From Culex pipiens pallens (taxonomy: Eukaryota > Arthropoda > Insecta > Diptera > Culicidae): a stretch of DNA of 64,000 bases. Both the position numbers and the translations under genes were made by a program. The notes under the pieces are model-generated. The model was not told where the DNA came from. It saw only the letters and a program-made list of their open reading frames with translations, and did not search any database. Below are positions 11,501 to 22,672 of this stretch, one piece after another. The stretch is taken from positions 190,322,476-190,386,475 of the forward strand of contig NC_068938.1 in NCBI RefSeq assembly GCF_016801865.2, written 5' to 3'. Position 1 is the stretch's first letter. Every line of letters starts with the position of its first letter.

Positions 11501-14500
11501 AAAAATGATTTAATTTTCAAATGTTTATTCATCTTCCATTTTCACTATTTTTAATGTATTGGAGTGGGTCAAACAATGTATATGCACTCCCAATTTTTTT
11601 CGGAGGTTCTTTCAAAAATCAACTAGTTTAAAAAATATTATATTCAAAAACGGAGTAAAATTTAAATACAAAGAGGGATAAATAATAGATTAAAAAAGAT
11701 TTCTGATCGATTTTGTGTCTTGTGATGTTGCTATTTATGAAGTTTTCAGAAATAATTGATTGGTTGATGGTAAATAACATTGTGCATTTTTTAAACATAA
11801 AAAATTAAATAAATAAAAAAAAATATTTTACGTAATAACGATAATTAATGATATGAAAGAATTACGAGGCCAAAAATAGCAAATTAATTTGGGTGTTGCC
11901 AAAATCAGAATATTTTAAGAAATTGTTGCTAAAATCGGGTGCTGCCAACAATAGAACGGCACTGTAGTAAATATCGAAAATATTGAAGATTCAAATTCAA
12001 CAATTATTCTTCAAGATGCTTTATATAATTTACATTCAAAAATAACTTTACATGTTTTTTTTTATATATTGTACGAGTTTCATTTTCTTTATTTTTTTTT
12101 TGCAATTCCAAAATATAAATTAAACTAGTTTTGATTCATTTTCCTAATTTTTTTACGACTTTGGTCACCCTGAGGCTGTATATATAAATATTTTAATTTT
12201 GTAAAAATTCACTTTTCCCAATTTTTAATCTTGCGATATCTCGGAAACTGTAAGTTAGCTTTTCAATGCTAGAAAATTAAACTAGTGTGAAAATTTATGC
12301 ACTAAAATGATTACAAAATCTAATAATCAAGCCCAACATTAATAAAAGTCTAAGCTAAGTTTCTTTTGAAAGTCCTCATCAAATAATGTTAATTGAAATG
12401 AGAACCATATTTCATAAAAGTTTCATTTTTAACATTGAGAATTAAACCAAATTTTCAAGGAAATTCCCAAGTCTGATTAACTAAAACAATAAAAAATGTA
12501 CGATTTTTTTCAATTTTTCAAAAAAAAAATATCTCATGAAAAAAAGAACTATTTTTTCATCAGGTATTTTAAAATTGCAAATCCAAAAACTTCAAATCTG
12601 AATTTTAAGTTTATGCAACAAGTTGCAATTCCGAAAACACCATTTGAACAGAATTATAGGACAAATGTCCATGCATTGAGTCAATGAATCGTTTAAATTT
12701 AAAAAAAATGAAAAGAATAACTTTTCCAAACAAGTGCTGAAAAGTTCAACATTTCAGCATCCATTTCAGTGCTGAAAAGTAGAACTATTCAGCATTTGTT
12801 TTGAAATGGGTTGACAGCCGTAAGTAGTTTTACGACGGAGTAGCAAAATAGTAGTTTATGCAACAAGTTTGCAAAAAGAGGATTTTTTCAGCACGAGTCG
12901 TACATTTATCCAACGAGGTTCACCGAGTTGGATAAATACGAAGAGTGCTGAAAAAATCAAGTTTTGCAGCGAGTTCCATACAACATTTTTTGCAATTCCA
13001 AAAAGCACACACTGAGTGAAATTTTATGTCAAATTTTCATGTATTTTGTCAATAAATCGTTTAAATCAAAAAAATGTTGAAAAGTGTTACTTTTCGAAAC
13101 AAGTGCTGAAACGTTCAACTTTTCAGCACCCATTTGAGTGCTGAAAAGTAGAACTTTTCTGCATTTATTTTGAAAGTGTTGCTATTCGATTCTGTTATTT
13201 TTGGTACAGAAAAGTAGGCTATTTCGTCGTTCAAGAATGTCAGGAAAAGTAAGTAGTTTTACGACGGAGTAGCAAAAATGATTTTTAATTTTTTTTTCTA
13301 CAATTTGTTCGATTTTTCCCAATTTGAGTTTTGCTTGTAAATTGCTATTACAAAACAATGAAAAAGGTTTGGAATCATATAAAATGCTAGCAGTAGCTGA
13401 AACAGTGGTGTATGTGTTAAAATTGAATTATCATAGGGAATTTTGAAAATTTTCCATTTTTATTTTACTTAAATGGCTATATCTTGGCACTGAAGTGACA
13501 AAAACTAATGGTTAAAAAAGCAAAATTGTTCAGGATATTGTTACCTATAAGATGATGGTATGGGTTTTGGTGCCAAAATTTGTTAAGACGGATTTTTAAG
13601 AGGAATTTGCAAAAATGACAGGCACAAAATTTCATTTTTTAAACTTTAACATGTTTCCAATGAAAAATGACGACTTCCTTGACCCCAATATGAATACAGA
13701 AAACAAAAATTTGAACACATATTTCAAGGTTTAAAAACAAAATATGTTACTTTTTTATGAAAACAGACCATTTTTCAGTAAATCGCAAATCACGAGTTTT
13801 AAACGATTTTTGGATTTTTTTCGTTCTGAGGCAAAAACCAATCAAAGCCGGGTGAGCCCGAAGGTTTCCGACACATCGCATTTTTTTGACACACTAATCC
13901 AGTTAAACCTCGCATAGTGCGCAGGCGTTATGCTTTGTATTTCTTCGTTTACTCTAAAACGACACAAAATTTTTGCAATCATTTTTAAGAAACTTGTTCG
14001 TCTTGTTTCAATCTACAATTAACTTAAAAAAGATTTCAAAAATATTGTTACGTTTTAGAGTAAACGAAGAAATACAAAGCGTAACGCCGGCGCACTATGC
14101 GAGGTTTTACTGTACACAGTAAAAAAAAGTTTAATTTGAAAGTGGTGATATTTCATTGTGTAATAAAGTGGCGTGAGGTTAAATGTAATGTTACAGAAAA
14201 AGAATCAAATATACACATTTGTTTAAGTTCTACACACTAAACAGTAACTTTTAAATTAATTAAATCATCAACCAAACCCACTTCCCCTTCCAGACCCAAA
14301 ACCCGCTGGGAGCTCATCCGGCTGACGCTGCTCATCGTGGGCATCCAGTTCACGTATGCCGCCGAGACGGCCTTCGTGACGCCCATCCTGCTCGGTATTG
14401 GCCTTAGCCACACCTTCATGACCATGGTTTGGGCCGTCTCGCCCACGCTCGGGTTCTTTTGCGCTCCGCTGCTGGCTTCCGTGAGCGACCAAATCCGGCT

Positions 14501-16025
14501 CGAGTGGGGCCGTCGGAGACCTGTCTTGCTGGCGCTGGGCGTTGGGTTGATGCTGGGACTGCTGATACTGCCCCATGGAGCGCGGATTGGGGTGTGGTTT
14601 GGGGATGATTCGGGCGGTCAGGTGTCGGGGTTTCGGTGGGGTGTTTTGATGACCGTGGTTGGGTTGATCCTGGTGGATTTTAACGTTGAGACGTGCAACG
14701 GGATGGCCAGGACGTACTTTATGGACATGTGCATCAGAGGTTTGAGGTTATGGCTTATTAAGAAGATGATGGATGCTAACTTGAAACTTTTCAGATGATC
14801 ACCCAAAGGTCCTAACGATAGCCGTAATGATCGGAGGCTTTGGAGGGTTCGCCGGTTACATGCTGGGTTCGATCGATTGGTCGCGTACAAACATTGGGAT
14901 CTTCTTGGGATCGAACGAAGCCACCGTGTTTGCATCGGTGGTGCTAATCGTACTGATCGGGTTGGTCACCACGTTGAGCAGCTTCCGGGAGATTCCACTG
15001 CCGTTGATGGAGAGTGATGAAATGTTGAGGCCAATTTCGAGGGCGGCTATCGAGGAGGAAAGGAAGCGACTGCTTTCGCTGAACAGTGTCAGCGGATCGA
15101 CAACGTTGCAGCCCGAGGCTGACGATCGGATTACGATTTGTACCAGTGAAGATGACGAGACGCCGATCAGTTTGAAGTTGTTCTTAGTTAATTTGATCAG
15201 GATGCCGCGGGCGTTGAGGATTTTGTACCTGACGCAGTTCTTATCCCACATGGGGTACTTGAGCTATTGCTTGTACTTTACGGACTTTGTAGGGCGGGAA
15301 GTTTTCGGTGGGAATGTTTCGGTAAGTATTGAAATCTCAAATAAATTCAAAAAAAAAAATCACAACCAAATATTACAGGCTTTGGAAGGTTCTGAAGAGT
15401 TCTATCTTTACAATGAAGGAGTTCGATTTGGTTGCGTAGGCATGGCAGTTTTCATCCTGAGCAGCTCACTCTATTCGATGGTGATTGAACGATTAATTGA
15501 CAAGTTTGGAGCAAGACCAATCTATATCGGAGGACTGATTCTGAACAGCTTTGGGATGGTTGTGATGGCAATTTTCAAAATTAAAGCTACAGTATTTGTA
15601 TGTTGTATAACGATGGGGATTAAGTATGCCACCATGTATTCTTTGCCATTTCTCTTAATTTCACACTATCATTTGAATAATTCGGTAAGTTCGAACATTT
15701 ATTTTAACGACCTCCTAGCAACTCTGACTTGCTTTCAGTTTGACAAAAAGGACAAAATTCTGCCTCAAGTCGTGCAGAAACGAGGCTTTGGAGCGGATAT
15801 CTCCACCCTCAGCAGTATGCTGTTTCTAGCCCAGGTCCAGATGGTCATATTTAATTACAGGCAATTCCTTCAATTGTTTAGTTATCTTTTCAGGTGATTA
15901 TCTCGTTATCAATTGGGTCTATCATCGATGCGTTTGGAACCACGACAATTGTAGTCTATTCTGCTGGATTATTTTCATCACTGGCTGCCTTTGCAGCAAC
16001 ACAGGTGTGGTTTATGGATCTCTGA
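8425..16025 (+). CDS. SLC45-family proton-coupled sugar transporter, six coding exons
   Basis: Exons by splice signals: 8425-8531, 14294-14739, 14795-15321, 15379-15684, 15739-15834, 15894-16025 (TGA). Joined they give 537 residues with every junction in phase, a normal length for the family. SLC45 members are 12-TM major-facilitator proteins that import sucrose or other sugars with protons. Support: the YAAETAF motif near residues 57-63 in TM1, the loop signature EWGRRRP at residues 106-112, hydrophobic helices throughout, an acidic central cytoplasmic loop (about 225-285), the second-half motif IDKFGARP, and a C-terminal SIGSIIDAFG helix. Exon 1 is chosen because it ends in a strong donor (GTAGGT), leaves two bases that complete an Arg codon with the first base of exon 2, and encodes YSHIF, fitting the family's pre-TM1 segment. 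Introns 2-6 are 53-60 bp. The last donor (GTCCAG) is weak. Which paralogue this is cannot be told. Family call sure; exon 1 likely. Confidence 0.9.
10186..10616 (+). repeat. Repeat family A, copy 2
   Basis: It is collinear with 598-1015, from TTTTTGCAATTCC through the GAAAAGTTGAACTTTTC palindrome to TTGCATAAACTACTA. It lies in intron 1 of the SLC45 gene in the same orientation as the gene. Confidence 0.8.
10715..11310. repeat. Decayed repeats with two poly-C tracts
   Basis: The CCCGGG-containing phrase CGGGAAATCCCGGGA (10760-10776) recurs in form near 9040-9085. C runs of 14 at 10893-10906 and 15 at 11258-11272 each sit by a stretch ending in AAATATTTxxA, and the sequence near 1095-1150 is a related, C-poor version. 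These are remnants of one or two repeat families; class unknown. Confidence 0.5.
12617..12850 (-). repeat. Repeat family A, partial copy
   Basis: It is the reverse orientation of the 5' half of the family (the GCTGAAAAGT palindrome region through TTTTACGACGGAGTAGC). It abuts the next copy with almost no spacer, so the two form a tandem pair. Confidence 0.7.
12852..13277 (-). repeat. Repeat family A, copy 3
   Basis: A full-length reversed copy, from TAGTAGTTTATGCAACAAG through the GTTGGATAAA pair to TTTTACGACGGAGTAGC. It is very close to copy 1 at 598-1015. Confidence 0.8.
13900..14112. mobile_element. MITE with CAGT termini in intron 1
   Basis: Terminal inverted repeats of about 57 bp (13900-13960 and 14050-14112) match with few differences: CAGTTAAACCTCGCATAG at one end, and CAGTAAAACCTCGCATAG on the opposite strand at the other. 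TA follows the right end. The CAGT start and TA context suggest a Tc1/mariner-derived MITE (inference). It ends 181 bp before exon 2 of the SLC45 gene. Confidence 0.75.
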
Positions 16026-17540
16026 AAGTGTACAAGTATAGCTTCTCTATCTATTCAGTATTATTTGACCAACAAAATACACGTTTGTTTACCTTTTTCC
16101 ATATAACTAAAAATATCACTTCAAACGTATTTTCTAACTTCAACAAGGCACACCTTCAAGTTTGATCGAAAGCCCCTAAAAATATTTTGAACATTCTGCT
16201 GGTGACATTCTCAGCGATAAAAAAGTTCTTTGGCCCACTTCACAGCCGGAACGATGATTGAAAACACTTGAAAATCGATGATTTTTTTTCGTCTTCTTTT
16301 ACTTTCTTCCCCCCGAAAACACTTTTTTCCATCACCAGCAGGCAGGATTTCCCCTCTGAAGTCTTTCTAATTTTCAGGTGCTTACGAGGCTTTCGATTTG
16401 GGAATGGGTACTTTTCACCTGCAAAAAATAAGTTAACAAAGGGAAAATCTTCAAACGATTCCTTTTACTTCTGTCATCTGCAATAATAACTCAACTTGAT
16501 TCTGAGTTTGCTTAGTTAAATTTTAAAAAATATTTCAGAAGATCACTAGCCAACTTGACCTCACCAGATTTGTTAAAACCCTCCAAATTGCATCGTACAA
16601 ATCCCGACTGCCATCGATCTATTTGCAAATTCAATCAGCCACCGTCATTAGTCCCTCCCACTGCTGGTGTCGTCAAGCTATTAGGCAAATTTCGTTGAGC
16701 TGCCAATCCTTGCTTTTTTGGGGGGCACCCTTCCCAGAAACGCTCCCAAGGAAAATTTGATTAACCTCCAGCGTGACAAAAACCCTCCGAATGGTGGTCT
16801 CCGCAGGACACGTGTTATTTGGATGTTCGACGAAGGTTTCGGAAAAAAGTGAAACCGTAATTTGGTGTGGATTTACCAAATGAAAAATGTTAGAAAAAGA
16901 AATCAAAATCATTGACTGCTAAAATTCTCGAACATCAATTCTTTCCAAAACCCACACCACACCACAGTAAAAGTTTGATGGCGTCAATACCACTCCACAC
17001 AGTGAACTCCAGCAGGTCGCTACAAAAAACCCCACCTCGATTGATTCGGCCTTTTGATCCGTTTCAGTTCGCATCCACAATAAGGACGTCGTCCGGAGTG
17101 GTGTGACGTCCGTCCACCGACCGGACGAGGCCTAGACAGGTCAGCAACAGCAGCATCAGTGCTGATGTGGTTCTGACAGAAACAAATTAAGATATCAAAC
17201 GACATGTGCCACGACCGAACTGGGCCGATGTTTGGTGGAAAATTGCTACGGGTAATCTGGTGGAGCATTCTTTTTTTTTTTTTTTTTGAGAAATTTTCGA
17301 GAGTTCTTTTAAAGTTTTTTAGGATTTTTTAAGCTAATCGAAAACATAAAAAAAAAACAACTAAATTATGTTGACCATTCCGCTTCACGCGCTGGAACCA
17401 ACGAAACTCAAGCTTAGTTTTGTTTTATGAAGTGTCTGATAGTTTTTGTTGTGAAAAAAAGTAGTTAAAGAACATCCCACAATTATGGAACAGGCAATTT
17501 GGAGGCAGTGTTTTTTAGTTGACAATTCGATGCTTCTGTG
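16026..17540. other. 3' flank of SLC45 and intergenic, no gene supported
   Basis: No canonical AATAAA is seen within the first few hundred bases after the stop. 16540-17260 is less AT-rich and not repeated in the window. On the minus strand near 17064-17172 a short leucine-rich frame follows a plausible acceptor (reported as a finding, not as a gene). Nothing else is recognised. Confidence 0.4.
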
Positions 17541-17819
17541 CTGCCCATAATTGAAAATTCGGCTATTATGCCAAATCAAGTATTCCGAGAAAAACGCGTT
17601 TTAGTGTTTGTCACAAAATCTCCGTCAAGGCAATTTCCCATAAGAGTGGCATATTAGCCGTTTGGTTTTTCGCATCGGCAGCCAAGTCTAAACACTATTT
17701 CAGTAAAATTCAAGTTCCAGAAGATGCGTTGGAACATCCTCTACCACCTGGTGCTAATATCTCGTTTTTGCCAAAAGTGGATATTAGCCGTTTTTTCAAT
17801 GGTGGGCAGTGTGCTCCCT
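17541..17819. mobile_element. MITE with CTGCCCA termini, TSD TGTG
   Basis: The ends read CTGCCCATAATTGAAAA at the left and, on the other strand, CTGCCCACCATTGAAAA at the right, followed by a shared CGGCTA. TGTG flanks it at 17537-17540 and 17820-17823. The 4-bp duplication and CTGCCC start link it to the element at 3810-4057. Confidence 0.75.
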
Positions 17820-17823
17820 TGTA

Positions 17824-18655
17824 CTAAGCTCGTTAATTTTCCTATCTAGTTAGCATAAGAGAGCACAGATGCATCAAATTATCCAATTTTTAATTTTAAA
17901 AAATACAGTGCGTCAAAATAGTTCTGCATGATGCTGATATATTTTTGTATCCCCCAAATCTGATCGAAATAATATTTTCACAATTGAAGTCAGTTAAACT
18001 GTAACTGTAGTATGAAGCTCAATTTATATTTATTTTTATTTTTTAGTTCTCTGTTTTCAAGTGAAAGCAGTTATAAGGTCCTGACCTCTAGAAAATATAT
18101 TTTATTTCGAAGTTGCATACTTCAGACTTCTGTCATGTTACTTAAAAAATACAGCAGAACAAAAAGGAACAAAAATAGCCCCTTTGTATCTACAGTATAT
18201 TTTGTGCATTATTGAAATTATATAACATTCAAAATCTTATCGAAAGTTGGATCATTTATTTTAACATTGCTTTTTACTGACTTCAAAGAAATAGCAATGG
18301 GTTTTTCTTAGTGTAAAAATGACGCTCTCTTGGAGACCACAATGTCAAAAGTGTAATTTGCCTTGAAATTTGCATTGTATTTTGTTGAGAAACAAGCTGC
18401 TATTTTCATTTTAAGTCAAAAAGAAGAGGTTTTAAAATGCTTCTTTTTTTCTTTTTTAAATTCTTATAGCAATGATGAAATATGATATTTTTTTTTTGCA
18501 GAAAAATTAAAAAAAGATTTTTAAATTATTGCCATCTTCAATTATTTTTACTATTTAAATTGTATTAATCTATCATTACCTTTTTTTGTAATTACCTTAA
18601 AATTAAAGCTGGATGAACCAAAACAAACGAATAAAAATCCTTCCTTTTTTAAAAA
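17824..18655. other. AT-rich intergenic, nothing recognised
   Basis: This is low-complexity AT-rich sequence. No conserved repeat, gene or RNA could be identified. Confidence 0.5.
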
Positions 18656-19289
18656 AAAAACTTTTTTTCGTAAAACCGCGATAACTCGTGATGTTTATAA
18701 GCAAACCCCTTATGTCTATGTATCATAACTTTTGTGATTGTCTGCTCTACAACTTTGTAGAACATTGTTTTACTCTAAAAACTAACCTTGCAAAGTTAGA
18801 ATAAAATACGAAATTTTAAAATGAAAAATTTTGTTCTAAATGAAAAAATGACCCTTCTGGGTCAATGTGGATTCGAAAAGTACATTAAATTTCCCATAAA
18901 ATGACATGTTCCAAAATTTTTTACAGTCGAGTAACGGAAAATGGTAGAATTAAAAAAAAATTAGTGTTTTTTTCGATGAAAAATACGTTTTTTTCAGAAT
19001 TCTGAGTACGCCATCAAATCGGGCATCTAATTTTACATAAAAGTTCCCTTGACACCAAATTTCTATCTCATTACCGTTTCATGCTGAAAATTATTGAAAA
19101 ACACATCTTTTTTTGCATGTTCAAAATGGAAGGGGTCGTACGGAGGGGCGCCGTCACGAGATATCAATAAACGAACCTCGGATTCGTGATCAGGGACAAA
19201 AGTTACCCCTTAGAACAAAGTTTCACGCAAATCGAAGCGGGGTCGGGGCAACTTTTCCCGATTTCGTGTGAGTTGGTAGAGAATTACCC
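18656..19289. repeat. Foldback family B, solo right arm
   Basis: It matches the right arm of the complete copy (43693-44334) from TTTTTTTCGTAAAACCGCG to the terminus GAGAATTACCC. The left arm and spacer are absent, so this is a solo arm, perhaps left by recombination within the inverted repeat. Confidence 0.75.
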
Positions 19290-19423
19290 ACCATGGAATT
19301 TGAACACTATGTTCGTGGTTCCCATTTTCATGAAAGGGTGTTCACGATTTTGGGAACTCTTTTTTCTCCGTGTATTTATATTTTTTTCATATATGTTATA
19401 AATTGTATAACAGACTGTCATTT

Positions 19424-19872
19424 CGACGTCGTCGTGCTATCTTGTCGCACCCGCCATTTTGACGTTCCGAGAAAAACGCGTTTTAATGTTTGACCTTGAA
19501 TATTCAAAAACGAGAGCACGCAATGTAAACAATAACAAACACGTTTTGTTTGGCTCACCATTGCTTGTACGTGCGACAAACGCATCCTGACTTTCCTGGC
19601 CTGAAATCCCTTTGGCCTTTTGTCGCACTTACATCAATTTTCATGGAGTGACAAGATAGCACGACAAGATTGAAACTACTTTCATATGTAAAGTGACAAA
19701 AATGCACGGAGTTTTTTTCGGTTTTTGTTGAATATCTCAGGATTGAAATCGAATTTTGGGGATCTGTGAAGGTCGAAAGGTGAGGCATTGTGAGCTGCAC
19801 AAAATGGCGTTCTTAACTCAATTTGGCCCAAAATGCACGTACGACAAGTTAGCACGATGGCGACGATTTGAC
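19424..19872. mobile_element. MITE-like element with GTGCTATCTTGTCG termini
   Basis: Left GTCGTCGTGCTATCTTGTCG pairs with right-end CGACAAGTTAGCACGATGG on the opposite strand, roughly 24 of 30 positions by eye. An internal copy of the same motif (GACAAGATAGCACGACAAG) lies at about 19650. There is no transposase. The superfamily is undetermined. Confidence 0.6.
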
Positions 19873-20038
19873 ACACCTTTGACTAATTGATCAATATTTT
19901 AAAGATTTCTATTTCAATTTAAATATACAAAATTATAAAAAAGGAAAGAGCGTTCCAAACCAAAATGATTTTTTTATCAAATTTTAAAAGATCCACTTTC
20001 CAATTACCTAACAAAATTTGTCAGACTAATTCTATGAA

Positions 20039-20138
20039 NNNNNNNNNNNNNNNNNNNNNNNNNNNNNNNNNNNNNNNNNNNNNNNNNNNNNNNNNNNNNN
20101 NNNNNNNNNNNNNNNNNNNNNNNNNNNNNNNNNNNNNN
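20039..20138. other. Assembly gap (100 N)
   Basis: A run of 100 N. The true distance is unknown, so features on either side may not be contiguous. Confidence 1.
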
Positions 20139-20565
20139 ACACACTCAATCGCGAGAACCTTAGGTAGAAAGCCATTGGCGTCGCCAGCATTGAAAACATT
20201 GAAAACGATATAAACGATGAAAGCTTGGAAAGCTCCTATTGGAATCCAATGAACCCTGTTAGATAAACTTACGACAAATGAAGTCTACATTTAGGCGTTT
20301 TTAGGAGCGCACGGGAAACAAATTGATTGTAGCCGGATGAATGTCCTATGTCACAAAAGTTTTTAAATAAACATTGGACAGATATGTAAAAACGGACAGG
20401 GCAAAAGAAACCGAAAAGCTACGATATCTTACATGTTGTAGAAAACATCGGTAGACAAGCTACTACAAACGAGTATAAGTCAGGCCAGCAAATATATGCG
20501 CCAGCATTCTCGCGCCAGTATTCGAAGCTCAACTTGACAACTTGTCGACTTGGCGACGAAGCGTC

Positions 20566-20700
20566 GAAAATCGATGCAGTGTGATTTTTTGACGATTTTT
20601 CCGTTTAAAATTCATGCAGAATCGACATATTTACGAAGATGAAAATGACGTCCTGGCTTAAAGTAAAACCTATACCTTTCTTTAGTAAGAAAGGCAAAAA
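20566..20700 (+). repeat. Direct repeat unit 1 ending in a hairpin
   Basis: It is almost identical to 21913-22056 in the same orientation. Both contain GATGCAGTGTGATTTTTTG and end in the 20-bp hairpin CCTTTCTTTAGTAAGAAAGG followed by CAAAAA. A variant of that hairpin also ends a repeat at about 51226-51259. Confidence 0.75.
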
Positions 20701-20976
20701 GTAAATCGTTCTAAAAATTGATCGGGATTGCCGATCGATGTCGAATTTGTTTCAGATGCTCACTCATGGTCTGTACTATGAATGTAGCAAGAAATTTTGA
20801 ATAAAATCAGAAATGAAAAATGTTGGCGAAGGTCACCAGGTGGGCTTTTACCTTTTTTTAGGGATTTTTTATTCTTTTGGTAGGTTAATCAAACGGCTCT
20901 AACTCCAGAACCAGATTATGGATCTGGATGAAAATTTGGGAGGTTGTAGAACTCAAAAAATGCAATTTTTGAGATA

Positions 20977-21604
20977 CCGTCAGTGGGGGTGACATTGGGT
21001 CTGGGGGGTGAGATTGGGTCAAAGTGATTTTTTACGGATTTTACTATTTCTCAGGTTCTTCTCATTGAAACTGAATTCTGTTAAAAGGGTTGTGTAGGGG
21101 ACATCTTAAGATGACTTCGCTGAAAAAATCTCGTTCCTAGAACAAATCCTGTTATTTTGGCAGCTGTCTAAAGTTGAGGTACGTTTTTGGCCAAAAATGA
21201 CCTCTCGAAAAATCATTTTTCTAATACGTTTGTTAGAATTGCTCGAAAACTACCCAAATGTTTGAAAATCTCCACTTCAAACATTGTAGCATGTCAATAC
21301 GATTCCCTCGAACAAGAAACGCTGTTGGATGACTTGTTTTTACCATATCGTTGTATTTGAGCATCATTTTAGTTTCATTTGACCTAATGTCACCCCCTCT
21401 AAGGGGTGAGATTGGGTCAATTTTCAAACTATTGGCATTCAAGGTAGTGTTCATCAAAATCCACCATATTTTGGGAAAATGTCAGTAAACTATCTAAGAA
21501 CAAATCTACGTTGAAAGATTTTCAATGTTGTTTAAATTGTTTTTGTTATTAAGAAATTACGAGAGTTGTATCGTTTTTTGACCCATAGTCACCCCCACTG
21601 ACGG
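20977..21604. mobile_element. MITE with CCGTCAGTGGGGGTGAC termini and TA target duplication
   Basis: The 628 bp element starts CCGTCAGTGGGGGTGAC, and its other end reads the same on the opposite strand (23 of 25 positions). It is flanked by TA at 20975-20976 and 21605-21606. The motif GGTGAGATTGGGTC recurs internally. TA duplication suggests Tc1/mariner-type mobilisation. It sits between the two direct repeats at 20566 and 21913. Confidence 0.8.
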
Positions 21605-21912
21605 TAAATAAAAAATATGAAAATGAAAAAAAATTACCATATTTTCATTTGAAAACTGTGTATTTTGTTGAAAAGTCTGGCCGCATCCGAAAACAGATGG
21701 ATATTTCGAAATTTGCGCGGCAACTCGCCCAGGTTCAGCACACTAGCTTTCATCTGCATTCAGAAGAGTCGAAATCGGATTTATGGGAGCTGAGAACGGC
21801 GCGACACAATTTTTTGCAAAATTTTACCACATACGAACATCACTCGACCTCCACGGAATTTATTTTCTCAAAATTCGAGGATTCGAGATAGACGAGTTCT
21901 GTCAAGGTGAAT

Positions 21913-22056
21913 CGATAGAGCGTCGAAAATAGATGCAGTGTGATTTTTTGACGATTTTTCCGCTTAAAATTCATGCAGAATCGACATATTTACGAAGATG
22001 AAAATGACGTCCTGGCTTAAAGTAAAACCTATACCTTTCTTTAGTAAGAAAGGCAA
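21913..22056 (+). repeat. Direct repeat unit 2 ending in a hairpin
   Basis: This is the partner of 20566-20700 with only a few differences by eye. The 1.2 kb between them includes the TA-flanked MITE. The arrangement could be a duplicated repeat end or two insertions of one family; it does not start and end like LTRs. Confidence 0.7.
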
Positions 22057-22065
22057 AAACTTACT

Positions 22066-22125
22066 GAAATTGCAAAGGAAAGGGGATAGAAATAGAAAAA
22101 GCTTAAACTAGATCACAGTTTTTTT
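22066..22125 (-). repeat. LINE 3' UTR fragment
   Basis: GGATAGAAATAGAAAAGCTT followed by ATCACAG closely matches 37920-37957 in the 3' UTR of the ORF1-only LINE on the minus strand. Only this short piece is recognisable. Confidence 0.6.
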
Positions 22126-22515
22126 TTTATCTATTGTAGATGTGCTTAATCATGATGATTCTGGGTTCGATTCCCATCTGCTCCAACCTTCCATCGGATG
22201 AGGAAGTAAAATGTCGGTCCCGGCCTTGGTTGTTAGGCCGTTAAGTCATTCCAGGTGTAGGAGTCGTCTCCATGCCATAAGTACAAACAACACACCAAAC
22301 CAAGCCTACTCCGGTGGAATCGCTGGCGGCGGTTGGACTCGCAATCCAAAGGTCGTCAGTTCAAACACTGGGGTGGAAGGTTCCTTGGAGTAAAAAGAGG
22401 TTTGGGTGCTCTCCCCATTCAAGCCTTCGGACTCCTAGGTTCGAGCAGAAACTTGCAATAGAGACCACAAAAGACCCGGGGGTCGTTAATGTGGATGGTT
22501 TGATTTTTTTTTGAT
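22126..22515 (+). repeat. tRNA-derived dimeric SINE
   Basis: A B-box-like GGTTCGATTCCC at about 22168 is followed by a second tRNA-like unit at about 22315-22375, with A-box-like TGGCGGCGGTTGGA, an anticodon-stem-like TTGGACTCGCAATCCAA and a T-arm-like GTCAGTTCAAACACTGG. The 3' end is a T-rich tail near 22505. Two tRNA-like modules recall the Twin SINE family described from Culex; that link is inference. The 5' A box of the first unit is not clear, so the copy may be 5' truncated. Confidence 0.6.
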
Positions 22516-22536
22516 TGATCACTTCAATACCAAATC

Positions 22537-22672
22537 TTGTTATTTTATCAGAAACTGTTATTATTTTTTCTTCTTGAAGTTGAAGTTCAGGATAAAATAA
22601 TAACACTTTTTGTTATTTTAACAGGATTTGTTATTGAAATATTATTAATTTTGTTATTACCGTCTGCCCGGG
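22537..22672. mobile_element. MITE family E, truncated copy
   Basis: It ends TTATTACCGTCTGCCCGGG exactly like the four full copies at 50-55 kb and contains repeated GTTAT/ATAAC motifs. The opposite terminus is missing. Its right end abuts the Rpt5 fragment. Confidence 0.75.

Larger units (their letters stand above)
8532..14293 (+). other. Intron 1 of the SLC45 gene, repeat-filled
   Basis: The intron is 5.76 kb, against 53-60 bp for the other introns, and ends in a good acceptor (CTTCCCCTTCCAG). It contains AT-rich sequence, a CCCGGG-containing repeat scrap near 9000-9090, family A copies, two poly-C tracts and a MITE 180 bp before exon 2. Insertion of mobile DNA explains its size. 9100-10180 and 11340-12490 hold nothing recognisable. 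Confidence 0.7.

Noticed and set aside
14856..15251. A 131-codon antisense frame over SLC45 exon 3
   Set aside because: A shadow of a real coding exon with clear family motifs on the plus strand.
20566..22056. LTR retrotransposon or TRIM with 140-bp LTRs
   Set aside because: The direct repeats lack TG...CA ends, primer-binding site and polypurine tract, and no flanking target duplication was seen.
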